Counted from the first letter of the stretch, positions 34,133 to 42,997 are shown. The stretch is DNA of 64,000 bases from Roseateles hydrophilus (GCF_026712245.1 NZ_JAPPUY010000001.1:744001-808000), one strand, 5' to 3'. Notes: generated by a model not told the origin, from the sequence alone. Numbers and translations: made by a program.

Positions 34133-34184
34133 TTCAGTGCGTTGGCGCACAGCCGCACCGGCGTGACCACGCGCAGACTGAGGC

Positions 34185-34946
34185 ATGCCCACCAACCAGT
34201 TGCTCGACCACCTTCCCGCTGCCGAGTTGCGACGGCTGTGGGGGTTGGGGGCGGAGGTATCACTGCGGGGCAGTCAGTCGCTGCTGACCCAGGATCTGCC
34301 GGTACGCGAGTTGCTTTTCCCATTGAAGGGGTTTGTCTGCCTCGTCACGCCGCTGGAACAGCATCCCCCGCTTCAACTGGGTATGGTGGGCCACGAGGGG
34401 GTGCTGGGCGCTCAGTTGCTGTTGGGGCGCAGCCTCAGCGCTGTGGGCGTGGTGGTGCAGGAGGAAGGCCAGGCGTGGAGCTTGCCCGCCGCCGCGCTGC
34501 AGCGCGCGCTGCCACTCAACCCCGGACTGCGCCGTCTGCTCACGCGCTATCTGCTGGTGCAGCTACGCCACGCCGCCACGGCTGCGGCATGTCTGCATTT
34601 CCACCCCCTTCAGGCGCGACTCGCGCGCTGGTTGTTGATGGGGCAAGACCGCGCGCAGGGCGACGGTTTCGCCGTCACCCACAGCGGGCTCGCGCAGCTG
34701 CTGGGCGTGCGCCGCGTTGGTGTCACGGTCGCGGCGGGCGCTCTGCAGGAGGCCGGCTATATCCGTTATCACCGCGGCTGGATCAGCGTCTGCAACCGTA
34801 CTGGTTTGCAGTCGCTCTCCTGCAGCTGCTACGAGCAAGACCTGACTGCGTACCACCGTGGCATGGACTTTCCGCCCATGCCAGCTTGGTTGGGCGGCAA
34901 CGCCGCCTCTCCCTCGTTGTCAACAGCAAACCCTCCAAAGCCATGA
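34185..34946 (+). CDS. Second, divergent Crp/Fnr-like regulator
   Basis: A 253-residue paralogue of the preceding regulator with the same layout (beta roll, helix RRLLTRYLLVQLRHAATAAA, winged helix FAVTHSGLAQLLGVRRVGVTVAAGALQ..) and the same C-terminal Cys pair (LSCSCY). The effector pocket is changed: the equivalent of PSRAVV reads LSAVGVV, without the phosphate-binding Arg, so cAMP-type ligands are unlikely. A 40-residue Pro-rich tail follows. Its TGA overlaps the ATG of the GGDEF gene, coupling this regulator to c-di-GMP synthesis. Confidence 0.8.
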   Translation: MPTNQLLDHLPAAELRRLWGLGAEVSLRGSQSLLTQDLPVRELLFPLKGFVCLVTPLEQHPPLQLGMVGHEGVLGAQLLLGRSLSAVGVVVQEEGQAWSLPAAALQRALPLNPGLRRLLTRYLLVQLRHAATAAACLHFHPLQARLARWLLMGQDRAQGDGFAVTHSGLAQLLGVRRVGVTVAAGALQEAGYIRYHRGWISVCNRTGLQSLSCSCYEQDLTAYHRGMDFPPMPAWLGGNAASPSLSTANPPKP

Positions 34947-35671
34947 TGCATGCCTGCCCCGACAGCGCCACCGGCGGTGCCCCCGCCACCTGTCCCGTCA
35001 TTGCCATGCGAGATGGCGAGTTGCAGCGGCAGCTGCACCACGCGCTGGAGAGCCTCGCGGCCTCGCGGTTGCGCTGCGGCCAGCTGGAAGCCCAACTTCA
35101 AGCCGGCCACCGACGGGAACATCAGCAGAGACACCTCGCCGAACACGACGATCTGACCGGCCTTTTCAATCGCGCGGCGTTCCGCACGCGCGTGCAGCAG
35201 GCGCTGGCCGAGGACAACCGCGTCGCCGTCTTGATGCTGGACCTGGACGGCTTCAAGCAGGTCAACGACAACCACGGCCATGCAGCGGGGGACGAGGTGC
35301 TGCGCATCATGGCGGCCCGCATTGGCCATGCGTTGCGCAGTGGTGACGTGGTGGGGCGCCTGGGCGGTGATGAGTTCGCCTGCCTGCTGCGCAACGTGGC
35401 CGGCAGCGAACAGCTGACGGTGCTGGCGCGCAAGCTCGCGCTGTCCATTGCGTCCCCCATGCATGTGGCGGAAGGTCGCGTGTCTCTCCTCGCGAGTTTG
35501 GGCATGGCCGTGAGCCCCACCGACGGGAACAGTGTGGACACCCTGCTGGCAACCGCTGACGCCGCGATGTACCGGGCGAAACGACTTCGAAAGCGACAAG
35601 GCGTCACCCCACCATGCGATGGGCATGAGCCTGTGTCCGAGCGTACAGACGCGGTGTTGGCGCGGCCGTGA
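34943..35671 (+). CDS. Diguanylate cyclase (GGDEF protein) without a sensor domain
   Basis: A 242-residue protein: a short N-terminal coiled-coil (LQRQLHHALESLAASRL, LEAQLQAGHRREHQQ) and a full GGDEF domain with DDLTGLFNRAAF, LDLDGFKQVNDNHGH, an intact active site RLGGDEF and an inhibitory-site RxxD (RSGD) five residues before it. So it should make c-di-GMP and show product inhibition. No PAS, GAF, REC or TM segment; activation may come through dimerisation by the coiled coil. ATG (first of two adjacent) overlaps the upstream Crp-like gene's stop. Confidence 0.88.
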   Translation: MMHACPDSATGGAPATCPVIAMRDGELQRQLHHALESLAASRLRCGQLEAQLQAGHRREHQQRHLAEHDDLTGLFNRAAFRTRVQQALAEDNRVAVLMLDLDGFKQVNDNHGHAAGDEVLRIMAARIGHALRSGDVVGRLGGDEFACLLRNVAGSEQLTVLARKLALSIASPMHVAEGRVSLLASLGMAVSPTDGNSVDTLLATADAAMYRAKRLRKRQGVTPPCDGHEPVSERTDAVLARP

Positions 35672-35728
35672 CCATGTGCTCCGACGTCAGCGACGCCTTC
35701 TTCGTTGCGGCTTACCAGGAGAACGATC

Positions 35729-35944
35729 ATGAAGTTTGAGCAAGAACTGGCCTCCCTCAAGCAACGCATCGCACGCGCTGAGCGGGCCTGCGATCACTGG
35801 AGAACCGCAGGCGAGCAGGAGCAGTACATGCAAGCCTGTACGACAGTCAGTGCGCTTGATCTGCAGCTGGACAGGCTGTACGAGAGGCAGCACGTGGCGG
35901 AGGATCACCGCCGTTCGCAGTACACAGGCGACCGACATGACTGA
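35729..35944 (+). CDS. Small coiled-coil protein of unknown function
   Basis: A 71-residue, highly charged protein predicted to be helical (MKFEQELASLKQRIARAERA, LDLQLDRLYERQHVAEDH). Not recognised. A clear ribosome site (aggaga, 6 nt before the ATG) and the short overlap with the BON gene downstream make it credible. A start 24 bp upstream lacks a ribosome site. One of the string of small island genes after the regulators. Confidence 0.6.
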   Translation: MKFEQELASLKQRIARAERACDHWRTAGEQEQYMQACTTVSALDLQLDRLYERQHVAEDHRRSQYTGDRHD

Positions 35945-36386
35945 TTCATCCGCAGCCCGCGCACCGACGCGATGCGGCACGGCGGGCAAGGACGCGTGTC
36001 AATCGATTGCGGGCGAGAAGGGGCCGGACGCCGCACGGGACACCGGTGATGCGCTTCTAAATGACGGCCGTCGTATTGAGCAGTGTGACTCGACCGCTGC
36101 GTCGACCACCCGCCGGCCTGAACCGCAACGCGTCCGTGACCGGGACCTTGCCGAACGGGCCCGAGCCGCGCTGATCTGGAACCAGAGTCTGCCGCGCGAG
36201 GCTATCGCCGTCAGCGTGGAGAATGGCTGGATCACCCTGTCAGGCGTGGTGCCATGGCATTACCAACGGCAGGACGCCATCAACTGCGTCCGTGGCCTTG
36301 CTGGCGTCATTGGCATCCGGGACTGCATCACCTTGCGCGTGCACTCTCCGCGGCTGGATGGAGGACGGGAAGCGCCCGGGAAATAG
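35937..36386 (+). CDS. BON-domain protein, cytoplasmic-type
   Basis: A 149-residue protein: a polar, low-complexity N-terminal half and a BON domain at ~70-140 (RDLAERARAALIWNQSLP, ISVENGWITLSGVVPWHYQRQDA-like strands, VRGLAGVIGIRDCITLR). No signal peptide or lipobox, in contrast to the BON lipoprotein at 29836. Its ATG overlaps the end of the coiled-coil gene by 8 bp. Last gene before the right end of the island. Family role is lipid or envelope binding in exported members; the role of this form is unclear. Confidence 0.75.
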   Translation: MTDSSAARAPTRCGTAGKDACQSIAGEKGPDAARDTGDALLNDGRRIEQCDSTAASTTRRPEPQRVRDRDLAERARAALIWNQSLPREAIAVSVENGWITLSGVVPWHYQRQDAINCVRGLAGVIGIRDCITLRVHSPRLDGGREAPGK

Positions 36387-36530
36387 CGTGACGAGCGTTC
36401 TGCATGCCGCATGTATTCGATGGAGGGCGCGTAGGTGCGGTGGCACCACCAATGTGGGACGTACTCGGGTGGTGGTGTGTTCGGATGCATGAACTTGGAT
36501 GTTTGGCGGCGTGCCAGGTCCAAGTTGATC

Positions 36531-36564
36531 GAACAAAAGAAAAGGCCTTGAAGATCAAGGCCTT
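36531..36564 (-). terminator. Rho-independent terminator of tRNA-Ala
   Basis: Read on the minus strand: perfect 9-bp inverted repeat aaggccttg/caaggcctt (36542-36564) with a 5-nt loop, followed by a T-rich tract. It lies 9 bp after the tRNA 3' end and just inside the right island repeat, so it would be island-derived. Confidence 0.82.
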
Positions 36565-36573
36565 GGAAGCGTG

Positions 36574-36649
<76 letters not shown>

Positions 36650-36699
36650 ACGCGAGTGGCGCAGTATAGCCCCGTGCGTGGCTGCTAATCTGCGCGGCC

Positions 36700-37590
36700 A
36701 TGATGCCGCGAAAGCCCGCTGCCTACTTCGAGGCGCAGTACGACCATCGCTCTCACGTATCCGGCAGCGCCGACATGCTTGCCCGCTGGGCAGCGGCGTC
36801 GGCGCTGGTGCGACACAAGGGGCGTGGCCACGTGGGGCTGCGCTACGGGGCGGATCCCCGTCAGACGCTTGACGTCTTCGTGCCCGACACCGCATTTGCT
36901 GGCGGGTTCGCACCGGTGCTGGTGCTGCTTCCTGGTGGCGGCTGGCACGGCCTGCGCGGGGCCGACCCGGCGTTTCTGGCGGCCAGCTTCACGGACGAGG
37001 GCGCGCTGGTGATCGTGCCCGACCACGATCCCTGCACCGAGGTGCGTTTGGACCACATCGCGATGCAGTTGACCGGGGCCGTGGCCTGGGTCTGGCGGCA
37101 TGCGGCCGACCATGGCGGCGACCCCAGCCGCATCGTGCTGGCCGGCCATGGCGGTGGCGGCCACCTCGCGGCGATGCTGAGCTGCTGCGACTGGAAGCGC
37201 GTGGGCCGTGATTTGCCGCGCCGGCTGGTGCAGGGGGCGATGTCCGTGTCGGGCCTGCATGACCTGGCACCACTGCGCCGCGTGCCGTCGCTGCAGGCCG
37301 AGTTGCAGCTGGACGCCGCGGCGGTGCGCCGGCTCAGCCCGGTGCACTTCCCGGCGCCGCCTGCGCCGCAGACGCTGTTCTCGCTGGTGGGCGGGCTGGA
37401 GAGCGAAGAGATGCAGCGGCAGGCGCGGTTGCTGCGCCAGGCCTGGGGGGCGCGCGCGGTGCCGGTTTGCGAGAGCCTGCCCGGCCACGACCACTTCAGT
37501 GTGCTGTACGACCTGGCCGACCCGCAGGGGCGCGCGCATCACCTGCTGCGCCAGCTGCTGGGCCTGCGCTGGTACAGCGGCCTGGTCTGA
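36700..37590 (+). CDS. Alpha/beta hydrolase-fold protein lacking the catalytic serine
   Basis: A 296-residue protein of the esterase/kynurenine-formamidase-like type. The oxyanion HGG(G/Y)W motif reads LPGGGWHG (78-84), the elbow that should be GHSAGG reads AGHGGGGHLAAM (149-159) with Gly151 (codon ggc, 37150) in place of Ser, and a His is kept in LPGHDHFSV. Without the nucleophile ordinary esterase activity is not expected; it may be a pseudoenzyme or use another mechanism. The reading frame is intact over its full length with normal codon use, so this is not obvious decay. It lies just outside the island, 50 bp from tRNA-Ala. Confidence 0.8.
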   Translation: MMPRKPAAYFEAQYDHRSHVSGSADMLARWAAASALVRHKGRGHVGLRYGADPRQTLDVFVPDTAFAGGFAPVLVLLPGGGWHGLRGADPAFLAASFTDEGALVIVPDHDPCTEVRLDHIAMQLTGAVAWVWRHAADHGGDPSRIVLAGHGGGGHLAAMLSCCDWKRVGRDLPRRLVQGAMSVSGLHDLAPLRRVPSLQAELQLDAAAVRRLSPVHFPAPPAPQTLFSLVGGLESEEMQRQARLLRQAWGARAVPVCESLPGHDHFSVLYDLADPQGRAHHLLRQLLGLRWYSGLV

Positions 37591-37611
37591 GCGGGTCGAG
37601 CGTTGCGGCGG

Positions 37612-37830
37612 CTAGCCGATGGCGCCCGACAGGAAGTACTTGATGACGCCCTTGGCGGCGAAGCCGACGAGGCCGAAGCCCAGGCCCAGCAGCAGCACGA
37701 AGGTGCCGAAGCGGCCTGCCTTGGACTCGCGCGCCAGCTGCAGGATGATGAACACCATGTACAGCATGAAGGCCGTGACCCCGAAGGTCAGGCCGAACTG
37801 CGCGATTTCTGCTTCGGTGTAGCCCCACAT
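37612..37830 (-). CDS. DUF2788 small membrane protein
   Basis: A 72-residue protein with two transmembrane segments (FGVTAFMLYMVFIILQLA and FVLLLGLGFGLVGFAAKGVI) joined by a short basic loop (RESKAGRFG), the DUF2788 pattern of proteobacteria. Starts MWGYTEAEIAQFGLTFG. Function unknown. It lies 11 bp downstream of the DUF2189 gene on the same strand and converges with the hydrolase-like gene. Confidence 0.82.
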   Translation of the reverse strand: MWGYTEAEIAQFGLTFGVTAFMLYMVFIILQLARESKAGRFGTFVLLLGLGFGLVGFAAKGVIKYFLSGAIG

Positions 37831-37841
37831 GGTGTTGCTGC

Positions 37842-38636
37842 TCAGTCAGGGCGCCGGCTGACGAGGTCGCGGTAGGCGTGCCAGCTGGCATGCCCCAGCC
37901 ATGGGGCGACGATGACGAGGCCCAGCAACAGCGTCGCCATGCCGGCCAGCGTGAGCGCGAGGATCAACGCCGCCCAGAGCGCCAGCGGTGCCGGGTGCTC
38001 CAGCACCACCTTCCAGCTTGTGAAGACGGCGCCCAGCACGCCCAGCTTGCCGGGCGGCTGGTCGATGAGGGCGGGGATGGCGATGACGGTGGACGCGAAC
38101 ATGGGCGCGGCCAACAGGGCGCCCAGCGCCAGCCAGGTCGAGAACAGGTGGCTGTCGTCGTTCAGCACGACCTTGATGAGGAAGTCCCGCGGATGGTGGA
38201 TGGGGTCGGCGGCGAAGCCGGTCACGAGCGCGGCTGAGCACAGCACCCAGCCCGTGCCGGCAAAGGCCAGCAGCACACCGAAGACGATGAGGCGCCCGTC
38301 GCGTGGCCGCCAGGCCTCGCGCACCGTGTGCCAGCCGGGGCGGCCACCGCGCTCCAGCTCGCGGCTGATGGCGTACAGGCCGGTGGCCAGGATGGGCGAC
38401 ACGATCAGGAAACCGGTGAAGGCGCCAGCCAGCAGCCAGAAGCGCTCGTGCGCGATGGCCAGCAGCAGCGCACCGAACAGCGCCATGGCCAGGCCGTGGG
38501 CCAGCGAGGCCAGCGGCGCGGCGCAGAGATCACGCCAGCCGCGCGCCAGCCAGCCGAGCGGGCGCAGCAGGGGGATGTGGCGGACGCCGAAGGCCCGCGA
38601 TTCCCTCAGGGCCTGTTCGCTGTGGCGGTTGGGCAT
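37842..38636 (-). CDS. DUF2189 integral membrane protein
   Basis: A 264-residue inner-membrane protein with about six transmembrane segments. The N-terminus VRHIPLLRPLGWLARGWRDL followed by LASLAHGLAMALFGALLL and FLIVSPILATGLYAISRELERG is the DUF2189 family pattern. The ATG at 38636 (MPNRHSEQ) was chosen; an in-frame start 63 bp upstream adds residues without family likeness. Role unknown; in relatives it often lies near respiratory genes, but no such gene is visible here. Followed by DUF2788. Confidence 0.82.
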   Translation of the reverse strand: MPNRHSEQALRESRAFGVRHIPLLRPLGWLARGWRDLCAAPLASLAHGLAMALFGALLLAIAHERFWLLAGAFTGFLIVSPILATGLYAISRELERGGRPGWHTVREAWRPRDGRLIVFGVLLAFAGTGWVLCSAALVTGFAADPIHHPRDFLIKVVLNDDSHLFSTWLALGALLAAPMFASTVIAIPALIDQPPGKLGVLGAVFTSWKVVLEHPAPLALWAALILALTLAGMATLLLGLVIVAPWLGHASWHAYRDLVSRRPD

Positions 38637-38721
38637 GGCGGCACGGAGTGTGACGTGCCCGTGCGCGTGCCGTGTTGACGCGGCGCAAGCCAGCGCCACG
38701 TCACACCGGTGGGGACGTTTT

Positions 38722-41310
38722 TCAGGCCGGCAGGGAGACCGCGTCCAGCAGCTCGCTTTCGATCTGCAGCTGCGCCTTGGTTTGCTGCAGCGCCGGGCCG
38801 TCGACCAGGAAGGTGTCTTCCACGCGCTCGCCCAGCGTGGAGATCTTGGCGAGCTGCAGGTTGATGCCGTGGCGGGCCAGCACGCGGGCGATGGCGTAGA
38901 GCAGGCCGGCGCGGTCGCTGGTGGAGATGGTCAGCAGCCAGGCGGTGGCGCGCTCGTCGGGTCGCAGCGAGATGCGCGGCGTGTAGGGGAAGCTCTTCAC
39001 GCGCCGCGACAGCCGTCCGCGCCGCGGCTCGGGCAGCGGACCACCGGCCTGCAGCACCGCGGCGAGCTTCTGCTCCACCATGGGCACGAGGTCGCGGTGG
39101 TGCACGTCGGCCTCGGGGCGGATGGCCTGGAAGGTGTCGAGTGCGTAGCCTTTGCGCGTGGTGTGCACCTTGGCGTCGAGGATGCTGAAGCCGGCGGTGT
39201 CGAAGTAGCCGCAGATGCGGGCGAACAGGTCGGGCTGGTCGGGCGCGTACACGAGCACCTGCAGGCCTTCGCCGATGGGCGAGGGGCGGGCGCGCACGAC
39301 CGGCACGGTGGTCTCGACGTGCCGCCACAGCGAGCGCGCATGCCAGGCCAGCTCGGCGCCGTCGTGGCGGGCGAAGTAGCTCAGGGCCAGCGTCTTCCAC
39401 AGCGGCTCCTCGGTGCCGGGCAGCTGGGAGTGCAGGGCCAGGTCTTGCCGGGCGTCCTGCTTGCGGGCCTCGATCTCGGCGTCGAGGTTCAACCGCGCGC
39501 CGCCCAGCGCGCGCAGCGTGATGCGGAACAGGTCCTCCAGCAGCTTGCCCTTCCACGCGTTCCAGACCTTGGGGCTGGTGCCGCGGATGTCGGCCACCGT
39601 CAGCAGGTAGAGCGCGGTGAGGCGCCGCGTGTCGCCCACCTTGGCGGCGAAGGCGGCGATGACGTCGGGGTCGGACAGGTCTTCCTTCTGCGCCACGCGC
39701 GACATCGTCAGGTGGTGCTCGACGAGGAACACGCACAGCGCCGTGTCGTCGGCGTTCAGCCCGTGCTGGCGGCAGAAGCGGCGCACCTCGACGGCGCCCA
39801 GCTCGGAGTGGTCGCCGCCACGGCCCTTGGCCACGTCGTGGAAGAGGGCGGCGATGTAGAGCAGCTCCGGCGCGTCGAACTGCGTGGCGAGCTGTGAACA
39901 GAACGGGTACTCGTGCGCGTGCTCGGGGATGAGGAAGCGGCGCACGTTGCGCAGCACCATGAGGATGTGCTGGTCCACCGTGTAGACGTGGAACAGGTCG
40001 TGCTGCATCTGCCCCACGATGGCGCGGAACACCCACAGGTAGCGGCCCAGCACCGAGGTCTGGTTCATGAGCCGGAAGGCGTGCGTCTGGCCCTCGGGCG
40101 CGCGCAGCATGGCCATGAAGGTGGTGCGGTTCACCGGATCGCGGCGCCAGGCCGCGTCCATCAGGCCGCGCGCGTTGTACAGCGCACGCAGCGTGCGCGC
40201 CGACAGGCCCTTGATGCCCGGCGTCTGCTGGTAGACGAGGAAGGTGCGCAGGATGGCGTGCGGGTCGCGCTGGTAGAGGTCGTCGCTGACGATCTCCAGC
40301 ATGCGGCCGCGGTCCATGAAGTCGGGTTGGCCTTCCAGCGGGCGCAGGTGGTCCTGCTGCAGGCCGCCGATCTGCTCCTCCAGGTTCAGCAACAGGATCT
40401 GGTGCAGCTGCGTGACGGCCTTGGCGGCCCAGTAGTAGCGCCGCATCAGCACCTCGGAGGCGCGCTGCGAGGTCGTGCTCTCGAAGCCAAAGCTTTGGGC
40501 CACGGCGTTCTGCAGGTCGAAGACGAGGCGGTCTTCGCGGCGGCCGGCCACGGCGTGCAGCCGCGCACGGATCAGGCGCAGCTGGTTCTCGTTGCGCTGC
40601 AACTGGCGGCCCTCGAAGGGGGTGATCAGGCCGCGGGCGCTGAGTTCCTTCCAGGTCTTGCCCAGGCCTGCCGCGCGCGCCACCCACATCAGCATCTGCA
40701 GGTCGCGCAGGCCGCCGGGGCTTTCCTTGCAGTTGGGCTCCAGCGCGTAGGGCGTGTCGTCGAACTTGGTATGGCGCTGCACGGCCTCCAGCGTCTTGGC
40801 GCGGAAGAAGGCCTTGGGGTCCATGGCCTGCATGAAGCGCTGGTGCATCTGCCGGAACAAGCGGGTCGCGCCGGTCAGCGGCCGGGCTTCGAGCAGCGCG
40901 GTCTGGATGGTCACGTCCCCGGCGGACTCCGTCAGGCATTCGTCAAGCGTGCGGACCGACGAGCCGATCTCCAGGCCCACGTCCCAGCAGGATGTGATGA
41001 AGCTCTCGATGGCCTGCTTGACCGGGCCGGGCTGGTAGGCCTCGGCTCCCTCGGGCAGCAGCACCAGCACGTCCACGTCGGAGTGCGGGAACAGCTCGCC
41101 GCGGCCGTAGCCGCCCACGGCCGCCAGGCAGGCACCGGCGGGCATGCCGGCGGCAGACCACAGGTGGCGCAGCGTGTCGTCGACATGACGGGCCAGGCGG
41201 CGCACCAGGCGTTCGGCGCCGGCCTGCGCGGGGCGCTCGGCGAGGAAGCCGTCGATCAGCGCCTGCTTGCCGGCCTTGAACTGCTGGCGGAGATCGGCGA
41301 GCGTCGCCAC
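38722..41310 (-). CDS. glnD: PII uridylyltransferase / uridylyl-removing enzyme
   Basis: Bifunctional nitrogen sensor that uridylylates PII (GlnB/GlnK) when glutamine is low and removes UMP when it is high. 862 residues, as in other betaproteobacteria. Nucleotidyltransferase domain with GGYGRGELFPHSDVDVLVL (~65-85), GlnD linker, HD domain with ALFHDVAKGRGGDHSELG (~485), and two C-terminal ACT domains (VLVYAPDQPDLFARICGYFD ~690 and ISTSDRAGLLYAIARVLARH ~790) for glutamine sensing. Its start is 1 bp from the stop of map upstream on the same strand, a common gene order in Burkholderiales. Confidence 0.97.
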   Translation of the reverse strand: MATLADLRQQFKAGKQALIDGFLAERPAQAGAERLVRRLARHVDDTLRHLWSAAGMPAGACLAAVGGYGRGELFPHSDVDVLVLLPEGAEAYQPGPVKQAIESFITSCWDVGLEIGSSVRTLDECLTESAGDVTIQTALLEARPLTGATRLFRQMHQRFMQAMDPKAFFRAKTLEAVQRHTKFDDTPYALEPNCKESPGGLRDLQMLMWVARAAGLGKTWKELSARGLITPFEGRQLQRNENQLRLIRARLHAVAGRREDRLVFDLQNAVAQSFGFESTTSQRASEVLMRRYYWAAKAVTQLHQILLLNLEEQIGGLQQDHLRPLEGQPDFMDRGRMLEIVSDDLYQRDPHAILRTFLVYQQTPGIKGLSARTLRALYNARGLMDAAWRRDPVNRTTFMAMLRAPEGQTHAFRLMNQTSVLGRYLWVFRAIVGQMQHDLFHVYTVDQHILMVLRNVRRFLIPEHAHEYPFCSQLATQFDAPELLYIAALFHDVAKGRGGDHSELGAVEVRRFCRQHGLNADDTALCVFLVEHHLTMSRVAQKEDLSDPDVIAAFAAKVGDTRRLTALYLLTVADIRGTSPKVWNAWKGKLLEDLFRITLRALGGARLNLDAEIEARKQDARQDLALHSQLPGTEEPLWKTLALSYFARHDGAELAWHARSLWRHVETTVPVVRARPSPIGEGLQVLVYAPDQPDLFARICGYFDTAGFSILDAKVHTTRKGYALDTFQAIRPEADVHHRDLVPMVEQKLAAVLQAGGPLPEPRRGRLSRRVKSFPYTPRISLRPDERATAWLLTISTSDRAGLLYAIARVLARHGINLQLAKISTLGERVEDTFLVDGPALQQTKAQLQIESELLDAVSLPA

Positions 41311-41311
41311 G

Positions 41312-42127
41312 TCAGGCGCTGGCCGCGGCCGTGATGAAGGCCGGCGGCGGCGGGCTGCCGGCGGACAGCGTCATGACCTCGTAGCCCGTGTCGGTGACGA
41401 GCACCGTGTGCTCCCACTGTGCGGACAGCGAGCGGTCCTTGGTGACGATGGTCCAGCCGTCGCCGGTTTCCTTGATCTCGCGGCGGCCGGCGTTGATCAT
41501 GGGCTCGATGGTGAACACCATGCCCGGCACCAGCTCGTCCAGCGTGCCGGGGCGGCCGTAGTGCAGCACCTGCGGCTCCTCATGGAAAACCTGGCCGATA
41601 CCGTGGCCGCAGAACTCGCGCACGATGGAAAAACCGGCGTTCTCGGCAAAGGTCTGGATGGCATGGCCGATGTCGCCCAGGCGCGCGCCGGGCCGCACCT
41701 TGGCGATGCCCTTCCACATGGCGTCGTAGGTGAAGGCGCACAGCCGCTTGGCGGCGATGGAGCCCTCGCCGACGACGAACATGCGGCTGGTGTCGCCGTG
41801 CCAGCCATCCTTGATGACGGTGACGTCGATGTTGACGATGTCGCCGTTCTTCAGCGGCTTGTCGTTGGGAATGCCGTGGCACACCTGCTGGTTCACCGAC
41901 GTGCAGATGGACTTGGGGTAGGGCGTGTAGCCCGGCGGGCAGTAGTTCAGCGGCGCGGGAATCGCCTGCTGCACGTTGACGATGAAGTCGTGGGCCAGCT
42001 TGTCCAGCGCCTCGGTCGTGACGCCTGGCTGCACATGGGCGGTGAGCATGTCCAGGACTTCGGACGCCAGGCGCCCGGCAATGCGCATGCCCTCGACATC
42101 GGCAGCGGTCTTGATCGTGATGGCCAT
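41312..42127 (-). CDS. map: Methionine aminopeptidase type I
   Basis: Removes N-terminal methionine from new proteins. 271 residues. The five metal ligands are visible in context: Asp in IVNIDVTVIKDGWHGDTSRMF (two Asp), His in GHGIGQVFHEEP, Glu in VFTIEPMIN and Glu in SAQWEHTVLV. The substrate His in QQVCHGIPN is kept. Standard start MAITIKTAADVEGMR. Upstream of glnD and probably co-transcribed. A Pro-rich C-terminal tail is slightly longer than in E. coli. Confidence 0.97.
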   Translation of the reverse strand: MAITIKTAADVEGMRIAGRLASEVLDMLTAHVQPGVTTEALDKLAHDFIVNVQQAIPAPLNYCPPGYTPYPKSICTSVNQQVCHGIPNDKPLKNGDIVNIDVTVIKDGWHGDTSRMFVVGEGSIAAKRLCAFTYDAMWKGIAKVRPGARLGDIGHAIQTFAENAGFSIVREFCGHGIGQVFHEEPQVLHYGRPGTLDELVPGMVFTIEPMINAGRREIKETGDGWTIVTKDRSLSAQWEHTVLVTDTGYEVMTLSAGSPPPPAFITAAASA

Positions 42128-42139
42128 GGCGCGATTATC

Positions 42140-42997
42140 TCAATCGGCCCAGACGATGGTGCCCGTCTGCCACGTGGCCAGCACGACCAGGCCGAAGGCG
42201 ATGCGGTACCAGGCAAAGATCTTGAAATCGTGGTTGGACACGTAGCGGATCAGCCAGCGGATGCACAGCAGCGCGCTGATGAAAGCGAACACCAGGCCCA
42301 CGGCGAACATGGGCAGGTCGCCCCAGGCCAGCGCATCGCGTTGCTTCAGCACCGAGTAGGCGCCGGCGCCCATCAGCGTCGGGATGCCCAGGTAAAAGCT
42401 GAACTCCGCCGCCGCCTTGCGCGACATGCCCAGCACGACGCCGCCGATGATGGTCGCGCCCGAGCGGCTGGTGCCGGGGATCAGCGCCAGGCACTGCAGC
42501 AGGCCCACCTTCAGTGCGTCCAGCGGGCCCATGTCGTCCACGGTCTCGATGCGGGCGCGGCGCGTGCCCTGCATGTCCATGTCGCCGTACAGGCGCTTGT
42601 GGCGGGCCTCCACCCACAAGATGATGAAGCCGCCCACGATGAAGGCCAGCGCCACCGGCACGGGGTGGAACAGATGCGCCTTGACCAGCTTGCCGAACGC
42701 CAGGCCCAGCACGGCGGCCGGGATGAAGGCGACCAGCACATTCATCGCGAAGCGCTGCGCCGGCCGTTCGCCGGCAATGCCGCGCAGCGTGTTGGCCAGG
42801 CGCTCGCGGTACTCCCACACCACGGCGAACATCGCGCCGGTCTGGATGGCGATCTCGAAGACCTTGGCTTTCTCACCGACGAAGTTCAGCAGCGAGCCGG
42901 CGAGGATGAGGTGGCCGGTGGACGAGATCGGCAGGAACTCGGTCAGCCCCTCCACGATGCCCATGATGGCGGCTTTGATCAGCAGGATGACGTCCAC
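42140..42997 (-). CDS. uppP: Undecaprenyl-diphosphate phosphatase
   Basis: Inner-membrane enzyme that recycles the lipid carrier for peptidoglycan and gives bacitracin resistance. 285 residues, about eight membrane segments. Signatures: [20 protein letters not shown] near the N-terminus and the second half motif [20 protein letters not shown]. The start is a GTG at 42997 with GGAG 6 nt upstream; an upstream in-frame ATG would add 55 residues overlapping the TetR promoter region and is rejected. Same strand as map and 12 bp upstream of it. Confidence 0.95.
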   Translation of the reverse strand: MDVILLIKAAIMGIVEGLTEFLPISSTGHLILAGSLLNFVGEKAKVFEIAIQTGAMFAVVWEYRERLANTLRGIAGERPAQRFAMNVLVAFIPAAVLGLAFGKLVKAHLFHPVPVALAFIVGGFIILWVEARHKRLYGDMDMQGTRRARIETVDDMGPLDALKVGLLQCLALIPGTSRSGATIIGGVVLGMSRKAAAEFSFYLGIPTLMGAGAYSVLKQRDALAWGDLPMFAVGLVFAFISALLCIRWLIRYVSNHDFKIFAWYRIAFGLVVLATWQTGTIVWAD

